The position numbers and the translations under genes were made by a program. Shown here piece by piece: positions 12,786-22,800 of a stretch of 64,000 bases of DNA. The notes beneath the pieces were generated by a model, which saw only the letters and a program-made list of their open reading frames with translations, was not told where the DNA came from and ran no database searches. The stretch is from an uncultured Chloroflexales bacterium (GTDB taxonomy: Bacteria > Chloroflexota > Chloroflexia > Chloroflexales > Chloroflexaceae), in assembly GCA_937918935.1 (NCBI GenBank), contig CAKZSI010000005.1:1-64000 (forward strand), given 5' to 3'. Every line of letters starts with the position of its first letter. Position 1 is the stretch's first letter.

Positions 12786-13556
12786 TTACGGTCCGGGGGG
12801 GAACTGGCCGCGGCCCGGCGTCTCGACGCCATCGCCGAGAACGATGCCATTGTCGGTGAGCACGTTGCCGTAGGCGTCGGTGACGCGCAGGGTGTAGGGC
12901 CCAGGCCCCATGTCGCGCCCGACGAAGTAGTTGTAATCCTGCCGCACCAGCGGCGCCCATTGCCCGGCGGCGTTGCGGTATTCCAGTTTGACGATCGGGT
13001 TACGATGGTAACGCACCTGAATGGCTGTCCACCAGCGGTTGCTGCCCTCTTTGATCCGGTAGGCCACATTGCGCCCCACCTCCGGGCTGATCACGCGCCA
13101 GGTAATTGGCACGACGCCTCGTTCCAGGGGCGCGATGCGGGCAAAGGTTTGGGGGCTGAGATCCAGGTGCCCGCGTGTGCACTGAGCATCAGGGCATTTG
13201 TCGACGATCCGTACGACGACGCTACCCAGTTCACCGAATACCTCGACGTAAGCCCCGCAATAGACGGCCGCCGGTCCGCCCGCGGGGTTGCCTTCAGGAT
13301 CGGGGTTGCCATAGTCTTCGTGACTGATTGCAGCCACCAGCAAGTCGCCGGGCGAAGGGCCGAACAAGCAGTTGCCGTCGCCAGTCGCAGCGTAGTACGT
13401 GGCCCGTCCAGAGCGCAGTTCGTTCTGCGGACGAGCGGCGCTGGTCACTACCGGCAGATAGATGAGGGAGCGGGGTTGGGCCATGGTTGCGGACAGACTT
13501 CCCAGAGCTGTAAGCGCAGCTATCGCGAGGAGTATGGCTCGCAGCGTGTGGGACAT
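12786..13556 (-). CDS. Secreted expansin-like protein
   Basis: Expansins loosen cellulose or peptidoglycan networks without hydrolysis. The 256-aa protein has a signal peptide (about residues 1-26, ending near ATMAQP). Next comes a double-psi beta-barrel domain with GRATYYAATGDGNCLFGP, the VVRIVDKCPDAQC block and HLDLSPQTF. The last of these contains the Asp equivalent to the essential residue of bacterial expansin EXLX1/YoaJ. The remainder from about residue 150 (WRVISPEVGRNVAYRIKEGS, with aromatic WW) fits the CBM63-like second domain. GGGAGA precedes the ATG. No cell-wall enzymes are adjacent. Family assignment is good; the substrate is unknown. Confidence 0.85.
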   Translation of the reverse strand: MSHTLRAILLAIAALTALGSLSATMAQPRSLIYLPVVTSAARPQNELRSGRATYYAATGDGNCLFGPSPGDLLVAAISHEDYGNPDPEGNPAGGPAAVYCGAYVEVFGELGSVVVRIVDKCPDAQCTRGHLDLSPQTFARIAPLERGVVPITWRVISPEVGRNVAYRIKEGSNRWWTAIQVRYHRNPIVKLEYRNAAGQWAPLVRQDYNYFVGRDMGPGPYTLRVTDAYGNVLTDNGIVLGDGVETPGRGQFPPGP

Positions 13557-13837
13557 CAGCGATCTCCCTTAACTACTTTTTAACCACTCGAGCCCCAGTA
13601 TAGCCCCAACCTGGCGCTGCGTGCACGTCAGTGGCCTGGTACAATAGTCCTTCTGTGTGTTACGACCGGTCGGAATCCGCTATCCGGCATCGGCGGGCCG
13701 GAACCTCTGGCAGGTAGAGGCAAGAAAGCGTGCTTGCCCAGAACGAGCGAGAATGTCCATTCCGCTCAGGCAGCAATGGGCAAGCACGGATCTATCCTGG
13801 TCGGATAGATCGCCAGGGCTGACGACCACCATCAAAG
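13557..13837. repeat. Two adjacent strong hairpins between pepF and the expansin gene
   Basis: CGTGCTTGCCCA (13729-13740) pairs perfectly with TGGGCAAGCACG (13777-13788). Immediately beside it GATCTATCC (13789-13797) pairs with GGATAGATC (13803-13811). They lie downstream of pepF on the minus strand and may terminate it, though no U-tract follows. No gene is seen. Confidence 0.65.
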
Positions 13838-15640
13838 TCATACCAGGGTCTCGAGTTGGGCGACGTAACCTTCGAGCGTGGCAAAGGCCCGCTGCACCGG
13901 TTCCGGGGAAGACAGATCCACTCCGGCGTGGCGCAGGACGTCCAGCGGGTAGCGGGAACTGCCGGCTTTTAAGAAGTCGAGATAGCGTTCGGCGGCGCCG
14001 GGGGCGCCGGCCAGCACGCCTTCGGCGAGGGCGTGCGCGCCGGAGATGCCGGTGGCGTACTGGTAGGTGTAGAAGTTGGCGTAGAGATGGGTAGAGAACT
14101 GCATCCAGGTCGCGCCAACACGCTCGCGATCCATCGCCACGTCGTCGCCGTAGCCCTCGGCGAACAGGTCGGCCATCAGGTTAATCAGGCTGTCGGCGGT
14201 CAGAGCCTCGCCCCGCTCGACCCGTTCGTGGATCTCGATTTCAAAGCGCGCCAGGGTGGGCATTACGAAGAAGTAGCGGTGGAAGTTGGACAGCGCCTCT
14301 TCGAGGATGCCGATCCGGGCCTGGCGCTCCTGGAGCCGGTTCAGGAGGTGGGCGCGCACCAGGGCCTGGTTGAAGTTTGAAGCGACTTCGGCGAGAAAGA
14401 GGCCGTAATTCGCGTACACGAAGGGTTGGGTGGCGCGCGTGTAGTACGAGTGCATCGAGTGGCCGAGTTCATGGGCCAGGGTGCTGAGGCTGAAGATGTC
14501 GTCGTTGTAGGACATCATAATGAAAGGATGGGTACCGGGCGAACCCATCGAGAAGGCCCCGGCGCGTTTCCCCCGATTGGGGTAAACGTCCACCCAGCGT
14601 TGTTCGGTGAGGCCCCGGCGCATAACCGTGACGTACTCCTCACCCAGCGGCTGCATCCCCTCGCAGATCCACTCGATGGCCTGGGAGTAGGGCACGCGGA
14701 GCGGGGCCGTGGCAAGCGGCGCTTTGATGTCGTAGACCCGCAACGCATCCAGGCCCAGGGCCCTGCGGCGCAGCCGCCAGTAGCGGCGCCAGACCGGGAG
14801 GTGCTGCCGGAAGGTGGCGATCAGATTGTGAAAGACCTCCAGGGAGATGTCATTGGGGGCCAGGGCGGCTTCGAGCGCCGAGCCGTAGTGCCGCGCCCGG
14901 GCGACAAACACGTTTTGCTTGACCCCGGTGGCCAGGCAACTGGCCTGTGTATGTTTGAGCGCCAGGTGGGCGTCGGCGTAGCTCTCCCAGGCGCTGCGGC
15001 GCACCTCCCGGTCGGGATGGGTCAGCAAGGCGTTGATGGTGCCCTGGGCGATCTCGAACGGCTCGCCCTGCGAGTCCTGAGCCGGGGCGAAGCGCAGGTC
15101 GGCGTTGGTGAGGATGCTGTGCGTGGCGCTGGCGGCCATGAAGGGTTCACTGAGCTGGCGCAGCAGTTCCTCCACCTCCGTCGAGCGCACGTGGGCGGCG
15201 CGGTTGGCGAGGCGCTCGAAGTGGTGCGCGTAGTGGGCCAGACGCGGCTCGGTTCGAGTCCACTCGCGTAACCGTTCGGCCCCGATGGCGAGCATTTCCG
15301 GCTCGCCGAAGGCCAGGGCCGCCCCCAGTCGCGCACTAAGCGCCGTGGCCCGGTCCATGCGGGCCTGGGCCGCCGCGTCGGTGGTGTTGACGGCGTAGAA
15401 CATGCGGGCGTAGACGCCAACCTGGGCCGTCGCGCGGAGCAAGGCCTCGGCCAGGGCGAGGTAGTCGGCCAGGGTTGCCGGGCCATCGGCGAGGCGCCCA
15501 CGGTAGACGGCCAGTTCTTCCAGCCGGCTGGCGACCATGTTCACGGCCGCGGTCCAATCGTCATCGCCGGCGAAGACGCTGGCAGCATCCCAGGTGTATT
15601 CAATGGGGATCTCACTGCGCTCAGGGACACGCTGGTTCAT
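13838..15640 (-). CDS. pepF: Oligoendopeptidase F, M3 family
   Basis: This cytoplasmic zinc metallopeptidase cleaves short peptides (about 7-17 residues). The 600-aa length is typical. The zinc motif [11 protein letters not shown] lies at about residue 390, and the downstream glutamate ligand is in [10 protein letters not shown]. Conserved C-terminal [17 protein letters not shown] and [20 protein letters not shown] are diagnostic of PepF. It appears to be a single-gene unit; neighbours on the same strand are separated by hairpins downstream and about 100 bp upstream. Confidence 0.96.
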   Translation of the reverse strand: MNQRVPERSEIPIEYTWDAASVFAGDDDWTAAVNMVASRLEELAVYRGRLADGPATLADYLALAEALLRATAQVGVYARMFYAVNTTDAAAQARMDRATALSARLGAALAFGEPEMLAIGAERLREWTRTEPRLAHYAHHFERLANRAAHVRSTEVEELLRQLSEPFMAASATHSILTNADLRFAPAQDSQGEPFEIAQGTINALLTHPDREVRRSAWESYADAHLALKHTQASCLATGVKQNVFVARARHYGSALEAALAPNDISLEVFHNLIATFRQHLPVWRRYWRLRRRALGLDALRVYDIKAPLATAPLRVPYSQAIEWICEGMQPLGEEYVTVMRRGLTEQRWVDVYPNRGKRAGAFSMGSPGTHPFIMMSYNDDIFSLSTLAHELGHSMHSYYTRATQPFVYANYGLFLAEVASNFNQALVRAHLLNRLQERQARIGILEEALSNFHRYFFVMPTLARFEIEIHERVERGEALTADSLINLMADLFAEGYGDDVAMDRERVGATWMQFSTHLYANFYTYQYATGISGAHALAEGVLAGAPGAAERYLDFLKAGSSRYPLDVLRHAGVDLSSPEPVQRAFATLEGYVAQLETLV

Positions 15641-15742
15641 GGGCCTGGTTCCGTATCAGTGCGGCTGCACCGCCGCCAACGAGAACAAGAAGAGTGGTTT
15701 CGGGAGGGCGCTGTCCTCCTGGACCCTCCGCGTGGGCTTACT

Positions 15743-16519
15743 TCAAGCGAAACGTGCCGGGCGCTTCTCGCGGAAGGCGGCCACACCTTCAGCGAAATCC
15801 GGGTGGGCGCCGGCGGCCTCCTGAGCCATGGCCTCGTAGTTGAGGGCCGCTTCGAGCGTCGCGTGCTGTGAGAACTCAAGGCTGCGCTTGATCAGACTGA
15901 TGGCCAGGGAGGGTCCCCGGGCCAGTTCCATGGCCAGGTCACGGGCCGCCTGGGAGAGATCGGCATCCGGTACGACGCGGTTAAGCATGCCCCACTCGAG
16001 TGCGGTGGGGGCGTCAAGTTCGCCGCCCCGGGCCGCCAGTTCAAAGGCGCGCGCCTGGCCGATCAGCCGCGGGAGGGTGTAGGTCATGCCACAATCGGGG
16101 ATCAGTCCGATGCGGGCAAAGGCCACCACCAGGCGGGCGCCCTCGGCGGCCACGCGCAGGTCGCAGGCCAGGGCCAGACTGAGGCCGGCCCCCGCGGCCA
16201 CGCCATTGATCGCCGCAATCACCGGTTTTGGCATGGCGCGTAGTCTGGTGACCAGGGGGTTGTAGCTCTGGCGCAGACGCTGGCCGATGAGCGCCGCGGC
16301 GCCTTCGGCCGGAAACTCGCGCAGGTCTTGCCCGGAGCAAAAGGCCTTGCCGGCGCCGGTGATTACCACGGTTCGCACCTGCGGGTCGCGCTCGGCCCGT
16401 TGCAGCGCCGCCAGCAGATCGGCGTGCAGTTGCGCGTTCAGCGCATTGAATACCTCGGGCCGATGCAACGTGAGCGTCGCCACACCGTCGGACACCGCGT
16501 AGAGGACGGTTGGTTCCAT
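15743..16519 (-). CDS. Enoyl-CoA hydratase/isomerase, PaaG-like
   Basis: This is a crotonase-fold enzyme acting on acyl-CoA thioesters. The 258-aa product has CSGQDLREF and GVAAGAGLSLALACD (oxyanion-hole Gly). It lacks the paired glutamates of true enoyl-CoA hydratases. Instead it has Asp in GLIPDCGMTYTLPR, the arrangement of PaaG, which isomerises epoxyphenylacetyl-CoA to an oxepin or shifts double bonds. No other phenylacetate genes are in the window, so the exact substrate is open. It is followed upstream in the same orientation by another crotonase about 250 bp away, with repeats between them. Confidence 0.88.
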   Translation of the reverse strand: MEPTVLYAVSDGVATLTLHRPEVFNALNAQLHADLLAALQRAERDPQVRTVVITGAGKAFCSGQDLREFPAEGAAALIGQRLRQSYNPLVTRLRAMPKPVIAAINGVAAGAGLSLALACDLRVAAEGARLVVAFARIGLIPDCGMTYTLPRLIGQARAFELAARGGELDAPTALEWGMLNRVVPDADLSQAARDLAMELARGPSLAISLIKRSLEFSQHATLEAALNYEAMAQEAAGAHPDFAEGVAAFREKRPARFA

Positions 16520-16768
16520 GATAGAAAGCCCCCTTTCGCATCATTCCGAATCAACACCTGTCCCTGCCGACAGTGGGTCGGGGCCGCCAGGGTCTGCCCT
16601 CATCGAGAAGGAGGTGGAGAAGGCAGTGTTCCCACCCTCCTCCACCGGCGGGGGTATGGAGAAAGCCGCTTTCTCCACCCTCCTTCACCAGGCAGGGGCG
16701 TGGGGAAGCGAGTTTCCCCTTTCTCTAGCCGGCAGGGGCATGGGGAAACCCGGATTTCCCCATGCCCC
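16520..16768. repeat. Intergenic palindromic repeats between crotonase genes
   Basis: Several copies of the dispersed family lie here, the clearest at 16737-16762 (GGGGAAACCCGGATTTCCCC). Others are of the form GGAGAAAGCCGCTTTCTCC and GGAAGCGAGTTTCCCC. They form a short run of related hairpins. No gene is supported. Confidence 0.7.
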
Positions 16769-17545
16769 TTAGCGGCCCTCGAACACCGGCGGGCGCTTCT
16801 CGATAAAGGCGCGCATGCCTTCCTTCTGATCCTCGGTATCGAAGAGCAGGTAGAAATTACGCAACTCAATCGCCATACCCTCGCGCAGCGTCGTCTCGGC
16901 GGCGGCCCGCACGGCCTCCTTGGCCAGTTGCGCCGCGAGGGGCGCCTTTTCGGCCACCTGGGCGGCCAGGCGCTGTGCTTCCTGGAGAAAGCTCTCTACC
17001 GGGGCCAACCGGTTGATGAGCCCGAACTGGTAGGCCTCCTGGGCCGAGATCGTGGCGCCAGTGAGGACAAGCTCCATCGCGCGGTAGGGGCCGATGGCGC
17101 GGGTGAGGCGCTGGGTGCCCCCCGCGCCCGGAATGATCCCCAGGTTGATCTCCGGCTGGCCGAACTGCGCGGTTTCGCTGGCGACGATCATATCGCACAT
17201 CATCGCCAGTTCGCAGCCGCCGCCCAGGGCGAACCCACTCACTGCGGCGATGAGCGGCTTGCGAAAGGCCGCAATGCGCGCCCAGCGTTCGATGGCGCGA
17301 CTGGTGAGCATACCCATCGGCGAGGCCCCGGCCATGGCCTTGATGTCGGCGCCTGCGGCGAAGGCCCGCGGCCCGCCCGTCAGCACCACGGCGCGGATCT
17401 GCGCGTCGGCCTCGCACTGCTCCAGGGCCGCTATGAGCGTGTCAATCAACTCCGGACTGAGGGCATTGAGCGCCTTCGGACGGTTGAGGGTCAGGGTTGT
17501 CACATGGCCATCGGTGGTGGAGAGCACCAGTTGCTCGTCGGACAT
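16769..17545 (-). CDS. Enoyl-CoA hydratase (crotonase family)
   Basis: It hydrates trans-2-enoyl-CoA to 3-hydroxyacyl-CoA, as in beta-oxidation. The 258-aa product has the oxyanion-hole blocks FAAGADIKAMA and GFALGGGCELAMMCD. Both catalytic glutamates are in place, in GGGCEL and in GQPEINLGIIPGAGGTQRL, so hydratase activity is expected. The C-terminus EGMRAFIEKRPPVFEGR is typical. A GGGGGAGG ribosome-binding site precedes the ATG. Together with the PaaG-like gene it suggests fatty-acid or aromatic acyl-CoA degradation, possibly feeding 3-hydroxyacyl-CoA toward PHA. Confidence 0.93.
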   Translation of the reverse strand: MSDEQLVLSTTDGHVTTLTLNRPKALNALSPELIDTLIAALEQCEADAQIRAVVLTGGPRAFAAGADIKAMAGASPMGMLTSRAIERWARIAAFRKPLIAAVSGFALGGGCELAMMCDMIVASETAQFGQPEINLGIIPGAGGTQRLTRAIGPYRAMELVLTGATISAQEAYQFGLINRLAPVESFLQEAQRLAAQVAEKAPLAAQLAKEAVRAAAETTLREGMAIELRNFYLLFDTEDQKEGMRAFIEKRPPVFEGR

Positions 17546-18264
17546 AGAGCCTCCCCCTGGTTATACAGCGCGCCATTGGCGCGAGCATGATGGTCTCTAT
17601 CGTACCTTACCCCGGAGGGGGCGTCAAAACCTGTCTCGTTGATCCTGATGCTCCAAAACCCCTGCCCGGTTCTTCATCAGCCGCCAGTTGAGGGGGGCGG
17701 CAGGGCTTTTCGTGGCGCCGTACCGGAAGGGCGGATCTTCCAGGGGGCGCAGGCGACCGCAACTCCTGCTGAGACGAGGGGCGTTGGCGTACTCATTTGT
17801 TGCGGAACATTCACCTATAGTTGAAGGGAAAACTATTCTGTGCCTCGACCATTCCGCCTCCCAACCATCCAGTTGTGGAAGATTTACTTCTGGTTTACGA
17901 GGCAATTATTTCATTTCTTGCTGTTTCCTGTAGGATACCGCTAACGATTTCCCTGCTTACTCCGAAGTTGATAACGATAATCCACCGGTGTAAAGCCTGC
18001 ACCGTGCGGGTGAACATTTGCGCAAAAAACTATCCTGCCGGGTCGTCCACGGGTTGCCCGCGGCCCGCGCGCATGCGCTGCGCGGATGCCACAGGCTGTG
18101 GCGCGAAGGCCCGGTCGCGTATGTCCAGGAGACCGGCATTGTCTCGATGCCTGTCAGAGAGGAGCGTGGATGCAGCATGCCTCTGGTTTGCTTCACCCTG
18201 AGTCGTGCGGCGGGGAGGGGATCTGGTCCTGATCAGCAGGTGCGTTGAACGAAAGGATCACACT
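17546..18264. other. Long intergenic region with an AT-richer island
   Basis: This 719-bp gap upstream of the MHS transporter has no convincing gene. Bases 17760-18020 are clearly less GC-rich than the rest of the window. A small hairpin GCCACA/TGTGGC lies near 18090-18105. A 20-codon ORF starting about 18169 has GAGAGGAG ahead of it, but its content gives no support. The region may carry regulatory sites for the transporter and the formate dehydrogenase operon; I could not match it to a molybdenum-cofactor riboswitch. Confidence 0.5.
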
Positions 18265-19701
18265 GTGGCAAAGGCTTATACCGCGCCGGCGACCGTCGAA
18301 TCGCCCAGCAACATCTGGAAGGTGATCATCGCCTCATCGCTCGGCACAATGATCGAGTGGTACGACTTCTACATCTTCGGCAGCCTGGCGGCGATCATCG
18401 CGACGAAGTTCTTCCCTGAAACCAACCCGACGGCGGCCTTCCTCTCTACTCTGGCGACCTTTGGCGCCGGCTTTGCCGCACGACCGTTCGGCGCGCTCTT
18501 CTTCGGGCGCATCGGCGATCTGGTTGGCCGCAAGTACGCCTTCCTGGTCACGCTGCTGATCATGGGCGGCGCGACTACCCTGATCGGCCTGTTGCCCACC
18601 TATCATCAGATAGGCCTGCTCGCGCCGATCATTCTCTTTACCATTCGTATTCTCCAGGGTCTGGCCCTTGGCGGCGAATACGGTGGCGCGGCCGTCTATG
18701 TTGCCGAACATTCACCCAGCCATCGCCGCGGCTACTACACCAGTTTCATCCAGACTACCGCCACCCTCGGCCTGTTCGTCTCGCTGGCGGTGATTGTCGG
18801 CGTGCGGCTCTCGATGTCGCGGGAAGCCTTCAACGAGTGGGGCTGGCGCATCCCCTTCCTGCTCTCGATCTTCCTGGTGGGTCTGTCCGTCTACATCCGC
18901 ACGCGGATGAGCGAGTCGCCGCTGTTCGCCAGGCTCAAGGCCCAGGGCAAGACGAGCAAGAGTCCCATCCGTGATAGCTTCGGCAGCAAGGCCCAGTGGC
19001 GGACCATTCTGGTGGTGCTGTTCGGCGCTGCCGCCGGTCAGGCAGTGATCTGGTACGTCGGGCAGTTCTACGCTCTCTACTTCCTCCAATCGGCGCTCAA
19101 GGTCGATTTCGTCAAGGCCAATGTGATTGTCGCTGTGGCCCTGGCCTTCGGGTTGCCACTGTTCATCTTCTTCGGCTGGCTCTCCGATCGTATTGGCCGC
19201 AAGAGAGTCATGATGGCCGGCAACCTGCTGGGCGCGCTGGCCCTCTACCCGACCTATCGCGCCATGAGCCACTTTGCCGGTCCGATCACTCCTGCGGTGA
19301 TGGAAGGCGACAAGGTGGTGACCCCCGCGGTGGCCGCCGGTGCCAACCCGGTGATGCTGACCGTCCTGGTGTTCACCCTGCTGATCTGGGTGGGCATGGT
19401 CTACGGGCCGATCGCGGCCTTCCTGGTCGAGGCCTTCCCGGCCCGCATTCGCTACACCTCGGTGTCATTGCCCTACCACGTGGCCAACGGCTACTTCGGC
19501 GGCTTCCTGCCGCTGATCGGCGCCTCGCTGGTTGCCGCCACCGGCAATATCTACACCGGTCTGATCTGGCCGATCGCTATTGCCCTGATGACCTTCGTGG
19601 TGGGCACGATCTTCTTGCGGGAGACGTCGGGGCAGATGGCCGATGACGAGGCTGAGTTGCACCCGGCCCGCAATGAGATGGAGGTCTCGCAGGCCGGGTA
19701 A
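18265..19701 (+). CDS. MFS transporter, metabolite:H+ symporter (MHS) family
   Basis: This is an inner-membrane proton symporter, probably for an organic acid. The 478-aa protein has 12 predicted membrane helices. It carries the MHS signatures GTMIEWYDFYIFG near the N-terminus, GRIGDLVGRK in loop 2-3 and GWLSDRIGRKRVMMAG in loop 8-9. LALGGEYGGAAVYVAEH holds the family's conserved charged residues. GTG 18265 is chosen because AAAGGA lies about 8 nt upstream and the family N-terminus follows. It lies just before the formate dehydrogenase operon, so import of formate or a related acid is a reasonable guess, not shown by sequence. Confidence 0.9.
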   Translation: MAKAYTAPATVESPSNIWKVIIASSLGTMIEWYDFYIFGSLAAIIATKFFPETNPTAAFLSTLATFGAGFAARPFGALFFGRIGDLVGRKYAFLVTLLIMGGATTLIGLLPTYHQIGLLAPIILFTIRILQGLALGGEYGGAAVYVAEHSPSHRRGYYTSFIQTTATLGLFVSLAVIVGVRLSMSREAFNEWGWRIPFLLSIFLVGLSVYIRTRMSESPLFARLKAQGKTSKSPIRDSFGSKAQWRTILVVLFGAAAGQAVIWYVGQFYALYFLQSALKVDFVKANVIVAVALAFGLPLFIFFGWLSDRIGRKRVMMAGNLLGALALYPTYRAMSHFAGPITPAVMEGDKVVTPAVAAGANPVMLTVLVFTLLIWVGMVYGPIAAFLVEAFPARIRYTSVSLPYHVANGYFGGFLPLIGASLVAATGNIYTGLIWPIAIALMTFVVGTIFLRETSGQMADDEAELHPARNEMEVSQAG

Positions 19702-19734
19702 GTCGCCCGCGCCCGATGATTGTACGCCAGGTCG

Positions 19735-19771
19735 GGGGGTGGAGAGCGAGAACGTTCTACTCTCCACCCCC
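19735..19771 (+). terminator. Hairpin between the MHS transporter and formate dehydrogenase
   Basis: GGGGGTGGAGAG (19735-19746) pairs perfectly with CTCTCCACCCCC (19760-19771). No U-tract follows, so it may be a partial terminator or an mRNA-stability element that separates expression of the transporter from fdnG. Confidence 0.55.
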
Positions 19772-19866
19772 GGTCACCGCCGGATCGAGTCGATTGAACA
19801 GCTAAAGGAATACCATCACACCAGCGCGCTAAACAATCCATTACTCCAGGTGAGGAGGGAGCCACT

Positions 19867-22800
19867 ATGAAAGTGTCACGGCGCGACTTTCTGAAGGCAA
19901 CCGGACTGGTGGCAGGTGGGTTGCTGTTACCAACCGGCACTGCCGCAGCCGCTGCAACGGCGGCGACAGCAACTATCTTTCCTCTACACAAACGTCTGGG
20001 CGAAGCGACCAGCGTCTGTCCCTACTGTAGTGTGGGTTGTGGCGTGTTGATTGCTACCGATGTCCACGGTCACATCGTCAACACTGAGGGTGACCCGGAC
20101 AACGTGCTGAATCGCGGCGCGCTCTGCTCCAAGGCCCAGTCGATCACCCAGCTCTCCACCGATCCCAAACGGCTCCACAAGGTTCTCTATCGTGCCCCCA
20201 ACAGCACTACCTGGGAAGAAAAATCGTGGGACTGGGCCATCGCCGAGATCGCTAAACGGGTCAGGGCCACCCGCGATGCCACCTTCCGCGAAAAAGACGG
20301 CGAGGTGACGGTTAATCGCACCGAGGGTATCGCATGGCTGGGCGGCGCGGCCAACAATACCGAAGACTGCTACCTCGCCTCCAAATTCGCCCGGGCGCTC
20401 GGGATTGTCTATCTTGAGCATCAGGCGCGTCTCTGTCATTCCTCGACCGTGGGCGCCCTGGGGCCGACCTTCGGGCGCGGGGCGATGACCAATCACTGGG
20501 TGGACCTCAAGAACAGCGACGTCTTCCTGGTGATGGGCAGCAACCCCGCCGAGAACCACCCGGTCTCCTTCCGCTGGATCACGAAAGCGATGGAAGAGCG
20601 TGGGGCGAAGCTGATCGTCGCCGACCCGCGCTTCACCCGCTCGGCCGCCAGGGCCGATCTCTACGTGCCCTTCCGCTCCGGCACCGATATCGCCTTCATC
20701 GGCGGGTTGATCAACTACGCTATCGAGAACCGGCTGTACAACGAAGAGTACGTTAAGGCCTACACCAATGCCCTGACCCTCATCAATCCCGATTACCGGG
20801 GTCCAGACGAACTCGATGGGCTGTTCGTCGGCTACGATCCCGAGAAGCGCACCTATGACCAGACGGCCTGGCAGTACCAGACCGAGAAGATCAAGGTCAA
20901 GGTCAAAGAGCGCGACGCCTCCGGCAATGAGGTCGAGGTCGAAAAAGAAGCGACCGTTCCCAGACGGGCCGCTTCGCTGGAGGACCCGCACACGGTCTTC
21001 TCGATCCTCAAGCGCCACTTCGCCCGCTACACCCCTGAGATAGTCGAGCGCATCTGCGGCACGCCACGCAATCGCTTCCTCGACGTGGCGCGCCTGTACT
21101 GTTCGACCGGAGCTCCCGATAAGGCGGGGACCATCCTCTACGCCATGGGCACGACCCAGCACACCGTCGGCGCGCAGAACATCCGCGCCTATGCCATCCT
21201 GCAACTTCTGCTCGGCAACATTGGCATTCCGGGTGGTGGCGTGAACGCCCTGCGCGGCGAGTCGAACGTTCAGGGTTCGACCGATATGGGGTTGTTGTAC
21301 CAGGACCTGCCGGGTTACCTCGGTCTCCCTACCATCAAGCAGCCGGATTACCAGACCTTCGTCGCCAAGTATGCCAGAACCAGCTTCTGGGCCAATGGAC
21401 CGCGCTTCTTCAACAGCCTGATGAAAGCCTGGTTCGGCGACAGGGCCACCAGCCAGAATAACTTCGCCTACGACTACCTCCCTAAGCGCTCTGGCGACTA
21501 CTCCTTCATACCTATGTTTGAGGCGCTGCACCGGGGGAGCATCAAAGGCATGTTCGTGATGGGCCAGAACCCCTTTGTCAGCGGACCTAATGCCCGCTTC
21601 GAGCGCCAGGCCTTTGGGAACCTCGACTGGCTGGTGGTGATGGAACTGTTCGACACCGAGACGGCTTCGTTCTGGCGCGCGCCGGGGGTGGACAGCGCTT
21701 CCATCAAGACCGAGGTCTTCCTCCTGCCCGCCGCCGATGCCATGGAGAAGGCCGGCAGCGTGGTCAATAGCGGCCGCACCATCCAGTGGCGCAACAAGGT
21801 CGCCAACCCGCCCGGCGAGGCCAGGGAGGATATCTGGATCCTCGACCGGATGATGCGGGCGATCAAGGCTGCCTACCAGGGCAGCACCGCCGCGAAGGAT
21901 CGGCCCATCCTCGACCTGGTGTGGGATTACGGCGATCCGCCGCAGGCCGAGCGAGTGGCCCGCGAGATCAATGGCTATGCGCTGGAGGAGGTGAAGGACG
22001 CCTCGGATAAGGTGCTGGTGGCCGCCGGAGCGGTCATCCCCTCCTTTGCCGTTATCACCAGCGCCGCCAATCCCGAGGCCATCGCCTGTGGCGCGTGGAT
22101 CTATGGCGGTTACTGGGCGCCCGCCGATGATGGCACCGGCGTGATCATGCCCGCGGCCAGACGGCGCGGGCAGAACGATCCCGGCAGTCTTGGCGTCCAT
22201 CCCTTCTGGGCCTGGACCTGGCCCGCCAACCGGCACATCGTCTACAACCGCGCCTCGGCCCGGCCCGATGGCACGCCGTGGTCCGAAGCCAAAAAACTCA
22301 TCTGGTGGGACGCGAACCAGAAGAAGTGGACCGGCTACGACGTGCCCGACTTCCCCGTCACCAGGGCGCCGGAGGCGCAGGCGAATGCCGCCGGCGCCGG
22401 CCTGGCCGCCCAGTCCGGGTCCGATGCCTTCATTATGAAGCCCGACGGCAAGGCCTGGCTGTTCACTCCATCGGCGATGAACGAAGGCCCGTTGCCGGAG
22501 CATTACGAGCCGTTCGAGTCACCCGTCGCCAATCCGCTCTCCGGCACCCAGTTCAATCCAGTGGTCAAGGTGTTCGACACCGATCTGGGCCAGGATATCG
22601 GCGACAACGTGGGCACACCCGATCGCTTCCCGATCGTCTGCACCACCTTCCGCCTCACCGAACACTGGCAGTCGGGGGCCATGACCCGCTACCTCCCCTG
22701 GCCCTCCGAGGCCCAGCCGGGCATGTTCGTCGAGATCTCCAACGCACTGGCCGTCGAACGCGGCATCCGCAACGGCGACGTGGTTGAGGTGCTGAGCGCC

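Noticed and set aside
18020-18200. Possible molybdenum-cofactor riboswitch upstream of the formate dehydrogenase region
   Set aside because: I could not line up the conserved blocks of that family; only a small GCCACA/TGTGGC hairpin is evident.
18169-18231. 20-codon ORF upstream of the MHS transporter as a possible leader peptide
   Set aside because: No codon bias toward any amino acid and no terminator-antiterminator arrangement follows.
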